Below are positions 1-12,924 of a stretch of DNA of 64,000 bases, piece by piece. The translations under genes and the position numbers were made by a program. Every line of letters begins with the position of its first letter. The first letter of the stretch is position 1. The stretch is from Proteles cristata cristata (taxonomy: Eukaryota; Chordata; Mammalia; Carnivora; Hyaenidae), in the NCBI GenBank assembly GCA_017311185.1, contig JAESUZ010004802.1, positions 496,001-560,000 of the forward strand, in the 5' to 3' direction. The notes below the pieces were generated by a model, which saw only the letters and a program-made list of their open reading frames with translations, was not told where the DNA came from and did not search any database.

Positions 1-289
1 TGAAAACAGGAAAATATTTCAATTACTGTGATGAAAAAATTATAAAATATTTAGAGGAATAAATTAATGAGTGAAGTACAAAATCTGAATTAAAGTCTTT
101 ACAAAATGATATATAAACCATATTTAGGTGAGAAGATTTACTGTTCGCTTTCTAAAGTTTGAAAATTTACAACTTTTAAAGACTTGATCAAGAAATCTTT
201 CAGTTCATCAATTGAGAAGGATAAGTGTTTTCAGAATAGCCTTTGGAGGACAAAAAAAATAGTGAAGGGGACTTGCAAGATTTTAAAAC

Positions 290-1260
290 CTGTCTGTAAG
301 GTTCTGTAACAAATTATTGTGGGACTGGCATAAGATTGGACAATAAAGATAAATAGAACAGAGAATCCAGAAATAGATGCCCACTATATCTTAAAAGTTT
401 CATATGGTAAAGGTGGTATTTCAATTCAGTTGGTTTATTTAATAAATAATGCTAGAGTAACTGGCTGGGGAAAAAACTGGACTCCAGTATCATACCATAG
501 ACAAAAACAGGTGGATTAAAGATTTAACTCTAAAAAATTGATGAAGCTACATTCATGACTGTAGAGATTGGAGAGATTTTTGGCCAGAAAGCCAGAAACT
601 ATAAAAGACTAAATAGAAAATTTTGCAAAGCAAAAGATAACAGAAGCCATTTGTCAATAGTCATGTGACAGATACCAGAGAAAGAAAACTGAATTTGCAA
701 ATGGTGAATTTTCGTATTATACAAAGAAATTTTTTCAAAAATCTCAATTAAAATATGGAGGAAAATGTGTAAAGGCAGTTCACAGAAGAGCAAATGCAAA
801 GTAGTTTTTAACTATCAAAAAGATGCTCCTTTGATTTCTAGGGAAGTATAAATTAAAGAAAAAATGTGAGCTCCATATACACTCATCAGTTGGGGCAAAA
901 TTTAAATAACTTATTGCTGATAGCAGTATGGGGAAAAGGGTACTGTTATGTGGTTTATGAATTTAAATTGTGAAACAGTCTAGCAGTTTCTCTTAGACTG
1001 AAAACACATGCTTTTAAACTCAGCAGTCTCATTCTTGGGGGTCTAGATCAGCATCTCTCTATATAAATGTTTATTACTAGAAACAATATATACCCCTCAG
1101 TAGGAGGATCATAACTGAGTAAAGCATTGGTTATTAATGCATGACAAATCATGAAGTCATTAAAAACAAATTAGAGGCATACCAATATACTAATGTAGAT
1201 TGCCTTTAATAAAAATGGACAAACCTAATCCAAATCTCAAACTGTTAAGATTCCTACTAT
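290..1260 (+). mobile_element. Old L1 3' fragment
   Basis: It is diverged but follows the L1 ORF2 3' order: 'agaacagagaatccagaaat' near 356, a fragment of the 'gctggg.aaa.ctgg' motif near 465, then A-rich 3' sequence. There are no open frames. It is in sense orientation within the NUP54 intron. Confidence 0.55.
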
Positions 1261-1375
1261 ATTGTTAGTGTATTAAGCTGGTTTCTTTCAACAACTGACT
1301 GTAATAAAATTACTTGCATAACTAAAAAAAAAATCCTGATTCTGTTGGTATTGTTGGTGGATTTTCTTTATACAG

Positions 1376-1495
1376 GTCCTAATCAAACAGGAAATTCAGA
1401 GGAAGAGTGGGTATGCCATTCAAGCTGATGAAGAGCAGCTGCGAGTTCAGCTAGATACAATTCAGTGTGAACTGAATGCACCTACCCAGTTCAAG
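1376..1495 (+). CDS. NUP54: NUP54 coding exon (third from last)
   Basis: NUP54 (nucleoporin p54) belongs to the NUP62-NUP58-NUP54 complex that lines the central channel of the nuclear pore and carries transport-related FG repeats. Only its C-terminal coiled-coil end is in this window. This exon reads 40 codons from VLIKQEIQRKSGYAIQADEE to NAPTQFK, a helix-forming, charged stretch that I recognise as the vertebrate NUP54 C-terminal region. It is bounded by the acceptor TTTATACAG and the donor AAG|GTAGG, and is 120 nt in phase 0 on both sides. The reading frame joins cleanly to the next two exons. The FG-repeat region and earlier exons must lie left of position 1. Identity rests on recalled protein sequence and on ART3 as convergent neighbour. 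Confidence 0.93.
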
Positions 1496-1769
1496 GTAGG
1501 CATTTATAAGACCGTACAGCTAGAATTGTTAGTCTTCAAAAAGAGGAATTATGTATACTTGCTTTTATCATTTTGTTCTCTTTAATCAAAACTTCCTTTC
1601 TAAAGTAGATTCTTAATGATGTGGTTTTGGCTTATGTTAGTGTTTCACATAATGTACAGAGGGAGAATTATACAACTTTATAAGAGTAGTATCCATCCTT
1701 TTAAAAGATCCTCTTTTAGAAGTAGTTGCTGTTATTAGCAGTTGTAATTTGACTCAGTTTTATTTTTAG

Positions 1770-1880
1770 GGCCGACTAAATGAACTGATGTCCCAAATCA
1801 GGATGCAGAATCATTTTGGAGCAGTCAAATCTGAGGAAAGATACTACATAGATGCAGATCTGTTACGAGAAATCAAGCAG
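1770..1880 (+). CDS. NUP54: NUP54 coding exon (second from last)
   Basis: This 111-nt, phase 0-0 exon encodes 37 residues from GRLNELMSQIRMQNHFGAV to DADLLREIKQ. It continues the C-terminal alpha-helical domain by which NUP54 packs with NUP62 and NUP58 (established for the family). The acceptor is a pyrimidine-rich TTTTATTTTTAG and the donor is CAG|GTAAGT, a near-perfect consensus. The frame is open throughout. Confidence 0.93.
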
Positions 1881-2352
1881 GTAAGTGCACTAGTGCTAGA
1901 GTGCACTTCTAAAAAGGAGAATTCATTTCATATCCATTAGGCTTGCTGTTACCCGAAAAAACCGTAAATAACAAGTGTTGGTAAGATTGTGAAGAAAACA
2001 GAACTTTAGTGTATTGCTGGTGGTGATGTAAAATGGTGCAGGTGCTGTGGAAAATGGTTCCTCAAAAAATTAAACATATAAGCTGATACATGATCTAGCA
2101 GTTCTGCTTCTGGATATATACCTAAAAGAATTGAAATCAGGAACTCACATAACATTCTTAGTAGCAGCATTCACAATAGTTAAGATGTGGAAGCAACTCA
2201 AGTGTCCCTACACAGATGAATCGATGAACTAAATACAGTATATATACATTGTGGAGTACTATTCAGCCTTAAAAACAAAGGAAACTAACACTTTGGATGA
2301 ATCTTGAAAATGTTATGCCAAGTGAAATAAGCCAGTTTAAAAGGATATTGTA

Positions 2353-2786
2353 GGGGCACCTGGGTGGCTCAGTCATAAGTGTCTAACTTTGGCTCACAGT
2401 TTGTGGGTTTGAGCCCTGCAGCAGGCTCTGTGCTGACAGCTCAGAGCCTGGAGCCCATTTCGGATTCTGTCTCTCCCTCTCTCTTTTTTTTTTTTTTAAT
2501 GTTTTATTTATTTCTAGGAGAGAGAGAGACAGTGTGAGCAGGGGAGGGTCAGAGAGAGAGGGAGTCACAGACTGAAACAGGCTCCAGGCTCTGAGCTGGC
2601 AGTCAGCACAGAGCTCGACGCGGGGCTTGAACCCACGAACCGCGAGATCATGACCTAAGTGAAAGTCGGATGCTTAACCGACTAAGCCACCCAGGCGCCC
2701 CTCTCCTTCTCTTTCTCTGCCTCTCCCCATTCGCACTCTGTATCTCTCTCTGTCTCAAAAGTAAACATAAAAAAAATTTTTTAAAT
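2353..2786 (+). mobile_element. Carnivore tRNA-derived SINE carrying a second SINE
   Basis: A + strand SINE (GGGGCACCTGGGTGGCTCAG ...) is flanked by a perfect 14-bp duplication, AAAAGGATATTGTA (2339-2352 and 2787-2800). Its CT-rich stretch is interrupted by a second, opposite copy at 2484-2701. The host copy resumes at about 2702. Confidence 0.93.
2484..2701 (-). mobile_element. Young SINE inserted inside another SINE
   Basis: A full-length - strand copy with a T run at its left edge and 'aagccacccaggcgcccc' at its right. It belongs to the younger subtype also seen at 18631, 43121 and 59043 (GCCAGCTCAGAGCC, TTTCAGTCTGTGACTCCC). It targeted the host SINE's CT-rich region. Confidence 0.93.
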
Positions 2787-3754
2787 AAAAGGATATTGTA
2801 TAATTCCACTTATATAGTATACCTGGAGTAGTCCAGTTCATGGTAGAATGGTGCCTGCCAAGGGCCTGAGGGGAGGGGGATGGGGAGTATTTAATGGGTA
2901 CAGAATTTGGGAAGATGAAAAAGTTCTAAAAATAGATTAGCGATTTTGCAGAATGTGAATATACTAATGTTACCAAACTGTTTATTTTTCAAAAGGGTTA
3001 AAATGGATATTTCTGTGTTTTGTATATTTTATAATAAAGATGAATTCAGTTAGTGGATGTACCAGAGTTCCCTGTACCCTGCTACTCAATTTGTAGGTGG
3101 CACCAGCAACAGCATGAGAGGTCATTACAAATGCATCATCTCGGTCCTTACTCCAAACCTACTTATGTACATTTTATTAAGATCATAGAGTGATTTGCAT
3201 GTACATTACAATTTGAGAAGTAACTGTTCTGTCCTCTATTCCCAGTCTGTATACCACATATAAATTGTAAGTATGTACCAATTACTGATCTCCTCGGCCC
3301 TCAGGGGACCTAGGTGGAGGTCTGATGGCCAGAACTACTCCAACCACTTTTAGGCTCATCTGATATGAAAAGCTTGGAAAGTACTGCTCTAGCTTATGTT
3401 CCTCAGTTATAAATACAGATGGATTTAATGAAAGGCGTCCAACCAGTAACTGTATTTAAAGGCATTAATATGGTAAATTTTGAGGAACATATTAGGTAGG
3501 GTTGTTGTCATGGCCCGGAGGATTTTAGATGGTTGTAATTGTCATCTACAAATTCAATTTTATTATGTGCTTTAGAGTGGATACTGTCATTTTATACAAC
3601 TAAAAATCCAGTTTGGCTCCTTGGTTCTAGGGACATAAACATACACTTGATTATATTCCACTGTAAATAACTACAAAAAATTAGCTGAGAAAGATTCCAG
3701 TATATTGGGGTGAAAAATTATATTATTTATGCAATAAAATTTAGAGTAACACGA

Positions 3755-3930
3755 ACAGTTGTTTTGGAATTGGATCACAGCTCATCACCTAGTTTATGAC
3801 CTTGAGCAGGTTTCTTACCTGCATCTCAATTTTTGTATCTGTAGAGAAGCAGTAATAATGACATCCTCAAAGGGTGCTTAAAAGAATTTTGTTACTTAAC
3901 AGCCATGAAGCTCTGAAAAACTGCCTTAAC
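3755..3930 (+). repeat. MIR-like ancient SINE
   Basis: Contains 'atgaccttgagcaggtttctta' followed by 'catctcaatttttgtatctg' and 'aataatgacatcctca', the MIR core order, heavily diverged. Confidence 0.6.
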
Positions 3931-4319
3931 ACTTGGATACTTAAAAATGTTAGCAATTGTAGTTTTCACTGTTATCATTATATACTTGGTTCTTCAAAAC
4001 ATAAACACTTGTAGTTTTCAGAATGATTATTTTGCTGGTCATCTATATTTGAGTACCTTCTTGGATTCTATTTTAATATAAAAAGTATATATCTTTAAAA
4101 TTTCTACTGAAAATACTGTTCATTTGATTTTATTGTTTTTTTAGTTTGTTACTATAGGTCATAGAAATGTGTATTAATGTTTAAATACACATGTCCACTC
4201 TACTCATAGCAGCTACCAAGTGCTGTATTGCTACTAAAATAGTGAAAAAAGTATTTTCTTGTGTGTAGCTTGAAGTTTAATAGGTTAATATATTAATATA
4301 TTTTTTAAATTCCTTCTAG

Positions 4320-4448
4320 CATTTGAAACAACAACAGGAAGGCCTTAGCCACTTGATTAGCATCATAAAAGATGACCTAGAAGATATAAAGTTGGTAGAA
4401 CATGGATTGAATGAAACCATCCACATCAGAGGGGGTGTCTTTAGTTGA
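4320..4448 (+). CDS. NUP54: NUP54 terminal coding exon with stop
   Basis: The acceptor TCCTTCTAG is followed by 42 codons (HLKQQQEGLSHLISIIKDDL ... IHIRGGVFS) and a TGA at 4446-4448. The short C-terminal tail ending GGVFS is the recognisable NUP54 terminus. The preceding intron of about 2.4 kb holds an old L1 3' fragment, a nested SINE pair and an MIR. All three visible NUP54 exons are intact, with no stops or frameshifts. Confidence 0.94.
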   Translation, partial: HLKQQQEGLSHLISIIKDDLEDIKLVEHGLNETIHIRGGVFS

Positions 4449-5155
4449 CAATTCACAGACTTTTGTTAAAGGCTTGTGAAATGCATCTTCCTGCAACATC
4501 AGGCCTTTCTTCAGAATGAAACTGACCACATGGAGGGGAGAAAAAGCAAAACAATCCTCTCCTGGCTTTTGAGGAGGTTACTGTCATATTATTTTTCATC
4601 AGATCTGAAATAATATCCACTTCACAGCTCTTCAAAGATAGCCTTTGAAAGATTTATACCTGAAAGCTGTTACTGTAAAAGAGAAGTACATAATTATGAA
4701 AAATATGTGCTGCTGTACATTTTGACAACAGCATTATTCTTAAAACTAATCAGTGTTTAATGATTATTCTCCAGTGAGCCTATACTCTGCTTTCCATAGC
4801 AAGTAAATATGAAATACCTACTTTGCACATAACAAAATAAACTGTAACTACTTGGCTATTGGAGCTTTGTATCTCAGAATGTAAATGTATGTCAGTTTTT
4901 ATATATTTGTGAATTCATCTGTGGGAAGCATAAAGGAAATCCAAGAGTATTTAACGATTAATGTGGTTTTCTTTTCATTCTATAAAGATTTGAAAATATA
5001 TTTTTATATTATTTTACTTATTTGGAATTTACAGAACACACTTAAGCAATTAAGATATAACAAAATTACATGTCATTTTTGCAACTTTTTTGTTTTTTAG
5101 AACTTTTTATTTCTAAAACAATGAAAAAAATAAATTCTTGATTGTAATTTTATAT
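4449..5155 (+). other. NUP54: NUP54 3' UTR with two candidate poly(A) signals
   Basis: The region after the stop codon is A+T-rich and non-repetitive. AATAAA hexamers at 4836-4841 and 5129-5134 are candidate polyadenylation signals. The second is followed by a T/GT-rich stretch (around 5140-5175) typical of a downstream element. Which site is used cannot be told from sequence. Short open frames here look like chance. Confidence 0.7.
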
Positions 5156-5291
5156 AATTCTGTCTGATGCTTTATTTGGCTCTGAGAAAAAATAGCCATG
5201 TCCTCACAAGTCTTAAATCATAATCGCAATTCAAGAATTCTAGTCTTAAGTCTGATTTTTCCATCCTACGGAAAATCTATCAATGCTAACC

Positions 5292-5500
5292 TTTTTTTAA
5301 AAAAATGTTTATTTTTGAGAGAGGGAGACACAGAGTATGAACAGTGGAGGGGCAGAGATAGAGGGAGACACAGATCCAAAGCGGCCTTCAGGCTCTGAGC
5401 TAGCAGCACAGAGCCCGATGCGGGGCTTGAACCCATGAACCATGAGATCATGACCTGAGCTGTTATCAGATGCCTAACTGACTGAGCCACTCAGGTGCCC
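5292..5500 (-). mobile_element. Carnivore SINE
   Basis: A - strand copy from 'ttttttaaaaaaatgttta' to 'tgagccactcaggtgccc'. Flanked by near-identical CAATGCTAACCT (5281) and CAATGCTGACCT (5501). It lies just after the NUP54 3' UTR. Confidence 0.92.
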
Positions 5501-5571
5501 CAATGCTGACCTATTTTGACTAGGTTATGGCAAGTAAAATGTCAACTATCATCCAGAGTAAAGAAATGCCT

Positions 5572-5755
5572 GGGGTGTCTGGGTGGCTCAGTCGAGCATT
5601 TGACTGGCTCAGGTCATGATCATGCAGTGAGTTTGAGCCCCACATCTGGCTCATTACTGCCTGCCTGTCAGTACAGGGCCTGCTTCAGATCCTCTGTCCC
5701 TCCCTTTCTGCCCCTTCCCCACCTGTGCTCTCTCAAAATTAAACATTTAAAAAGA
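5572..5755 (+). mobile_element. Carnivore SINE, shorter diverged copy
   Basis: Runs from 'gtgtctgggtggctcagtcg' through 'gagccccacatctggctc' to 'ctctcaaaattaaacattt'. It has internal deletions relative to the other copies. Confidence 0.88.
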
Positions 5756-5759
5756 ATTC

Positions 5760-6889
5760 CTTAATGTATCATTAGTAACTGAAAACACTAGGAGAATGTG
5801 AATTAGACATTATAATGTAAAATGGTAATTTTTAAAAAACAATTTCTGACTACTTCACCCCTGGGCTGCATGTTGGCCCCTCCTGTAATGCTTCAACTTT
5901 TCATTTCTGTCATGCTTTGGCTTGTAATGAGAAGTGTGTTGAGAAACAGCCCCGTGAATCTTGCACACAGTGTTTATGGGGATGGTGAGGAGTGTGCGTA
6001 CATTTTATCAGTTTTGCCATCCTCTCAGATCTCACGGAAGGAAGTGCTGTCCAGCTATAAACTAGGTTAAAGTTGTGTGGGAGACTGGGAATTTTAAAAA
6101 TGTTTCTAAGTTAGGTGCTAAAAGTTTGCGGCCAGTTTTGCCAAGCCAATGCCACGCAAACTTTTATACCCTCTTCCATCACACTTTCCTACTCATCGTG
6201 CCAATTCCAACAGTGCCGGAAAAGGAATTTCTCTCTTTACCTGTGTAGGCAGTCAGTCCCATCCTCATCCATGTAGCAGAGTATGGAAGGAGTTTCTGTC
6301 TCTCTGTATGCCCTCCTACAGTAGGAAGAGCTGTTGATGTAACTGATGAGAATTGTTACTCATTGAGCCACATGCTCTAGTAGACAGACCGCTAGTCATG
6401 CAGACTATGTTCACTTGCCTAGCCTCTCATTTTTCGTGCTCCGATACTCTTAGGCTGCTAATTTCACAAGGTAAATACTTCTAGACCAGGCTGGTCAGCC
6501 TCCCATCCCACTAACTTCACATGTTAAGGCAGGCCTCTTACCCTTGTTCCTGTAGGCTGTTAGATAACTGGACTCGGTCATACCATAGGTGTGGCCCAAG
6601 CAAGTGAGTCAAGTTCTAGTTTGGGTTGGTAGGAGGAAGAATGACCCACTTTCAGGACTAAGTTGTGTTTTCCAGCACTATTTATACAAGTTCTGTGTTT
6701 AAGCTTCAACTGGCTAACAGTTCTTGTGGATAGTCGACTCAAAATTCTGAACATGAACAGAGGCAAATAGAAGAATTAAAGCACACTGAAACGGCTGGGA
6801 ATATGACCACACACAGGAGACTCCTGGGCCCACCTCCTCCCACAGACACACTGAGGATGCAAAGAACTCTGAATATGACCTGAAGACTA
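5760..6889. other. Unassigned intergenic stretch
   Basis: No gene or repeat that I can name with confidence. Open frames are under 85 codons with no recognisable product. Composition is more G+C-rich than the flanking DNA in places. An old LTR element is possible. Confidence 0.4.
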
Positions 6890-9526
6890 GCAGCACAGCT
6901 CTCCTGCAGCTAGATATTGAACAAAATCACTGAGACGGGCAGGGGAGGCAAAGATGCAGTTGAGAACCAAACAGCTAGTGTGGTGACCCATAAGCAGGAG
7001 GGGTATCACAGGCATGGAGGTCTTCCCTGAGGAGTGAGGGGATCAGATCCCACCTGGGGGGGCTCCCAATCCTGGGGATATGCACTGGGAAGATGAGCCC
7101 CCATAACATCTAGCTTTGAAAATCAGCACGACACTTCTCTCAGGGAGACTTCGAGGGCCACAGAAAACCAATTCCACTCTTAACGGGCCTGAACCCTGTA
7201 TCGTTAGGTTTAAGGCCAACACAGAGGCAGCAGTTTAAAGTGGCTTATATGTGAAGACTTACAGACTAATTTTAGGCTATGCACTGCAGAGGAGGGATCT
7301 GCAGACGCTTTCTCCATGAGCGGACATGCTGGTGCACATAATTTTTCTTGCCATTCTTCAAGCCTAGCTGGCCAGCCGCTGGCAGGAGCCAGTTCTTATA
7401 CTCCATCTACCTTGCTATCACTGCTCGCCTAGCCCTGGTGTTCTCCTGTGGACCTGCCCCAGCAGGCTCCCCTCCAGAGTAGCTCTCATCATGCAAAACC
7501 CAGCAGGCAGCTACCTCCTAGCCCTGTGTCCCTCCAAAACATATCCTGCTCCAGAAAGTGGGGGGAAGGGACTAAGCCCTGTACTCCAGCACACATGCAG
7601 CAGCTGCAGGTAACCGTACCAGGAACTTAAGCGCATCCCATCAGCACACCCATTACAGCTACAGCCACACCTCTTAGCCACCCATGCAGGGGACAAGCCC
7701 TGCACACAAGTCTGCCCACAGCAGTCATGACCAGTCACTGCAGCAGCCCTGCCCACCAGGATACCGGCAGCAGTGCAGCACATCCACCTGGGCTGGGTGC
7801 CAGCTCCACCCACCAGTAAACGTCAGCTGTCATGGCCCAGTCACAATGGGGGTTGCATGTAGCCCACACAAGACACCCCTGGAATGCCTGGTTCTGGTGA
7901 CCAAGGGGATTATGCTACTGGGCCCCACAGGCTGACTTCTATATAAAGTCACTACTTTGAAGACCAGGAGATATAGCTGACCTACCTAATACACAGAAAC
8001 AAAGTCCGACAAAATGAGACAACAAAAGAAAACAAACCTCAGAAAAAAACTAAACAGAGACAAACAATCTACTTAGGTTCAAAGTTATGGTCATAAAGAT
8101 GTTCACTGGACTTAAGACTGGATGAACTCAGAACTTCAAAAAAGAAACAGATAACAACCAATGAGAGCTGAAGAGTTCAGTACTGAAATGAAAACTACAC
8201 TAGAGGGAATCAACAGCATGTTAGAAATGCAGAACAGATCAGTAATCTAGAAGACAGGGTAACAGAAACCACCAAGGCTGAATAGCAAAAAGAAAAAAAT
8301 TTAAAGTTAAGATTAAGTGAGCTCTGCAACAACAAGTGTACTAACATTTGTATTATAGGGATCCCAAAAGAGGAGAGAAAGAGGCAGAAAACTTATTTGA
8401 AGAAATAAAAAGCAGAAAGGTTCCCTACTCTGAGGAAGGAAATAGGCATCCAGGTCCAAGAGGCACAAAGAATCCCTAATAAGATGAACCCACCGAGGTC
8501 CACACCAAGACACACAATAATGAAAATATCAAAAATTAAAGATAAAATCATAAAAGCAGCAAGAGAAAAGCACTAGTTACATACAACGAAACTCCATAAG
8601 GCTATGAGCTGACTGTTCACCAGAAACGCTGCAGGCCAGAAGGGAGTGGCAGAATATATTAAAAGTGCTGCAAGGAAAAAAGTGTACAATCAAGAATATT
8701 CTACCCAGGAAAGTTAACATTTAGAATCGAAGCTAAACCAGCCTTACAAGAAGTGTTAAAGGGACTTCTTCTTTAAGGCTACAACTAGAAGAAAATTCTA
8801 AGAGAAAAATATTTCACTGATAAAAGCAAACATATAGTAAAGGCACTAGATCAATCACTTACCACAGAGCTAGTATTGTAGGTTAAAAGACAAAAGTAGT
8901 AACATCAATTATATCTACAATAATTAAAGGATACAGGAAAGATGTATAACAGGACATCATATACATAAAACATCAAGAGGGCAAGTAAAAATGTGCTTTT
9001 AGAATGTGTTTGGATTTAAGTGACCATCAACTTATCAAAAATCTAGATTACATATAATCTAGGAATTGTATATATACATAGAATGTTATATATGAACATC
9101 AAGGTAACCACAAACCAAAAACCTGGAATACATATACAAAAAATAAAGAGGAATCCAAGTATAACACTAAAGAATGTCATATCACAAGGGAAGAAAGCAG
9201 GATAAGAAAAAAGAAACAAAACTGCATGAAACAACCAGATAACAATTAATAAAATGGCAATTAACTACATATCTACCAATAATTACTTTAAATGTAAAGA
9301 GACTAAATATTCTAATCAAAAGACAAAAGGTGACAGAATAGATAAAAAGACAAGACCCATCTACATGGTGCCTACAAGATACTCACTTCAAATCTAAATG
9401 CACATACAGACTGACACTGAAGAGAAAGAAAAAGATATTCCATGCAAAAGGACCCCTCCTCACCCAAAAACCACACCAGGGTAGCAATACATATATCAGA
9501 TGAAGTAGACTTTAAAATGAAGACTA
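6890..9526 (+). mobile_element. Outer (host) L1: 5' UTR, ORF1 and start of ORF2
   Basis: A G+C-rich 5' UTR-like region (6890-~7950) precedes decayed ORF1 DNA ('gccagaagggagtggcagaa', 'caagaatattctacccagga', 'accagccttacaagaagtgt') and the opening of ORF2 ('tttaaatgtaaagagactaaa', 'agacccatctacatgg'). It breaks at 9526 where another L1 inserted, and resumes at 16131. No frame is intact. The left boundary is approximate. Confidence 0.7.
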
Positions 9527-11775
9527 CAGGTTGGGAAGATGGGGGAGTGAGGACCTTGAGCTTGCTTAGTCCCCCAGATACAATTAGATAACACCCATAT
9601 CAGAGTAAATAGCCCAGAAAACGAAGAACAAACTCCACTCCTAGATGTGGTCTAGGAGCAAAATGGACCATGCTCATATACACACTGGGGAGGGAGTATA
9701 TGGTTCTTAAAACCAGCAAGACTTAAAGCCTAGAACTTGAAAAATCAGTGGGTTCAGCTCAGAAAGCCTGGATGGCATTAGGACATTAGAGACAGCACAA
9801 CAGTCCACACAGATACAGCTCAGAACTAGCAAGTTGAGAAACAAAGCAGGGCAGATGGGAGGGAGAATGATTTGCTCATCTCAGCACCACCAGGAAAGAC
9901 CGAGATCACAGGGAAACCTATCCAAGAACAAAGGCGCTGGCAGACACCATTTCCCTGCTCCACCACCACCCCTGGCATAAACAATGGCCACCTAGGAAAA
10001 CCAGCATGGTGTGGACACTCCTTACCTAACTTACTAGCCGGAGCCCCAGGCCCCCTTGCTTTGGTGGATCCACCCTCTTTAGTCACATTTCCCTGAGTCC
10101 TGGTGCCATGGGCCCCTCCCCAAGAAAACCTGTGCAAACCCTGCCAACACCACCTCTCCTGATCCACCCATTTTTCAGGACCTCAGTTTCCCATGCAAGG
10201 GAGTAGGTCTCATTTTGCAAGCAGATCACTGCACACCTTGCTAACCTCTGCAAAGAGAACCTCTGCAGACAACTGGACTGAAGGAAAAAGAGGTCAAGAC
10301 TCAACAGCAGAGCACACATAATACACATGGAAGATACTCTCTGAAGCAACAAGCACTGGAGAACAGGAGACACAATGCACTTCAGGGCACACAGGACCTC
10401 TTCTTAAGGCTATTACTGTTAAGAGCAGGAGAAGTAGCTGACTTTCCAAACACAGAAAATCAGACAAAATGAAGAGACAAGAAACATCTCTCAAATGAAA
10501 AGAAAAGGACCAAACCACAACAACAGGCCAAAGTGAAAAGGATATAAATGATATGCCTGATAGAGAATTTAACTGGAGAAAAGAGTAGAAGACATCAGTG
10601 AAAACTTTAAAACAGATTTTTAAAAACCCATCAGAGATAAATAAAGTCAATGAAATTAAAGATACACTTTATGGAATAAACAGCAGGCTAGACGAAGCAC
10701 TGGAACAAATTAATGATCTGGAAGACAAATAATGCAAAGTAACCAAGTTGAGAAAAGGACAGAAAGAAAATGATGCAAACTGAGAATAGTCTTAGGGAAC
10801 TCACTGACTCTATCAAGTATAATAATATCCACATTAGAAGGATCTGAGAAGAAGAGAGATAAGGGGGCAGAAAAATTATTTGAAGAAATAATAGCTGAAA
10901 ACTTGTCTAATATGGGGGAAAGAAACAGATATCCAGATTCAGGAGGCAGAGATTTCTACCCTCTCCAATTCAACCCAAGGGGATCCACAGCAAGACACAC
11001 AGTAATTAAACTGGCAAAAAATAGCAATGAAGAAAAAATGTTAAAAGCAGCAAAAGAAGACAGTTATATACAAGAGGAATATCAGAGAAGATTTTTCAGC
11101 AGAAAGTTTGCAGGCCAGAAGGTAGTGGCATGATATATTCAAAGTGCTGAAAGAGAAAAATCTGCAGCCAATAATACTCTATTCAGCAAAGCTATCATTC
11201 AGATTAGGAGAGATATGGAGTTTCTCAAACAAAACTAAGGAGTTCATGACCACTACATCAGTCCTACAAGAAATACTAAAGGGGACTCAGAATGGAAAGA
11301 AAGACCATAAGTAAGAGTATGAAAAGTAAAAAATACAAAATCAGTGAAAATAAATATTTCTGTAAAAATATGTCAAGGACTCCTAAAATACAAGGAAGTA
11401 AAATATGACACTATGTAATTAAAATATGGGAGGACAGGAATAAAGAACAGGTTTAAACTTCAGCAGCCATCAACTTAATATAGACTGCTATATGCAAACG
11501 ATGTTATGTACAAACCTACTGGTAACCACATTTCAAAAACCAGTCATAGATATGCAAAGAATAAAGAGAAAGGGATCCAAGTATAGCACGTAAGAAAGCC
11601 AAAACCATGAAAGAGAGCAAGACAAGAATTAGAGAACATCTACAGTAAAATCACACAAAACAAGTAACAAAATGGCAATAATACATGTCTATCCATGATT
11701 ACTTTGAATGTAAATGGACTAACCATTCCAATCAAAAGACAATGGGTGACAGAGTGGATTAAAAAATAAGACTCA

Positions 11776-11984
11776 AGAGGCGCCTGGGTGGCTCAGTTGG
11801 TTACGCATCTGACTTTAGCTCAGGATATGATCTCACAGTGACCTCAAGCCCCGCATCGGGTTCTATGCTGACAGCTCAGAGCCAGGAGCTTGCTTCAGAT
11901 TCTGTGTCTCTCTCTCTCTGCTCCTCCCCTACTTGTGCTCTGTCTCTCTCTCTCAAAAGTGAATAAATGTTAAATAAATAAATA
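11776..11984 (+). mobile_element. Carnivore SINE in the inner L1
   Basis: GAGGCGCCTGGGTGGCTCAG to an (AAAT)n tail. Target-site duplication AATAAGACTCA at 11765-11775 and 11985-11995. Confidence 0.93.
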
Positions 11985-12924
11985 AATAAGACTCATCTCT
12001 ATGCTGCCTACAAGAGTCTCATTTCAGACCGAAAGACACCTACATATTGAAAGTGAGGGGATGGAGAAACATTTATCATGCAAATGGATCCCAAAAGAAA
12101 GCTGGGGTAGCAATACTTTTATCAGACAAATTAGACTTTAAAACAAAAACTGTAACAAGAGACAAAGAAGGACACTATATAATAATAAAGGACATAATTA
12201 TAATTGGATATAATAGTTTCCAGTAAGAGGATATAACTGTAAATATTTATGCACCCAATCTGAGAGCACCCCAATACATAAAACAATTAATAACAGTGTT
12301 AATAACAGTTAATAATGATCATAAAAGAAATGATTGATAATAATAATAGTAGGGCATACTAACAATCCCCTTACATGGATGGACAGATTATCCATACAAA
12401 ATCAACAAGGAAACAGTGGCTTTGAAAGACACACTGGACCAGATGGACTTAACGTACCTATTCAGAACCTTCTATCCTAAAAGAGCAAAATACACACTCT
12501 TTGCAAGTGCCCATGAGAACACAAAACAAGTTCCAACAATTTCAAAGGAATCAAAGCCATACCATGCATCTTTTCTGACTACAAATCCATAAAACTAGAA
12601 ATCAACCACAAAAAAAGATGTGGGAAGACCACAAATACACTGAGGCTAAATAACATGCTATTAAACAATGAATGAGGTCAACTAAGAATTCAAAGAAGAA
12701 ATTAAAAATTACATGAAAACAAATGAATATGAAAATATAACAGCCCAAGTCTTTGGGATGCAGCAAAAGTGGTTCTTAGAGGGAAGATTAAAGCAATCCA
12801 GGCCTACTTAAGAAATAAGGAAAAATCTCAAGTAAACACCTAACTTTACACCTAAAGGAGTTAGAAAAAGAATAAACAAAACCAAAATCCAGCAAAGGGA
12901 AGGAAATAATTAAGATTAGAGCAG

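Larger units (their letters stand above)
1955..3050 (+). mobile_element. Old L1 3' end, split by SINE 2353-2786
   Basis: Reads as a diverged L1 3' end: 'attgctggtggtgatgtaaa', 'gtggaagcaactcaagtgtc', 'gtactattcagccttaaaa', and past the SINE 'agtagtccagttcatggtag', ending near 'ataataaagatgaa'. The SINE insertion duplicated 14 bp of it, so the L1 is the older element. Confidence 0.7.

Noticed and set aside
1..1375. A further upstream NUP54 coding exon
   Set aside because: No segment has splice sites plus a frame joining to VLIKQEIQ. The region looks like intron with an old L1.
7511..7935. Cys-rich 100-codon - frame and 83-codon + frame
   Set aside because: Both lie in the G+C-rich 5' UTR of the outer L1, with no recognisable product and overlap on opposite strands.
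10903..11133. A 76-codon + frame (MSNMGERNRYPD...) as a small gene
   Set aside because: It lies in the ORF1 region of the inner L1 and ends in decayed ORF1 sequence (FAGQKVVA). It has no independent support.
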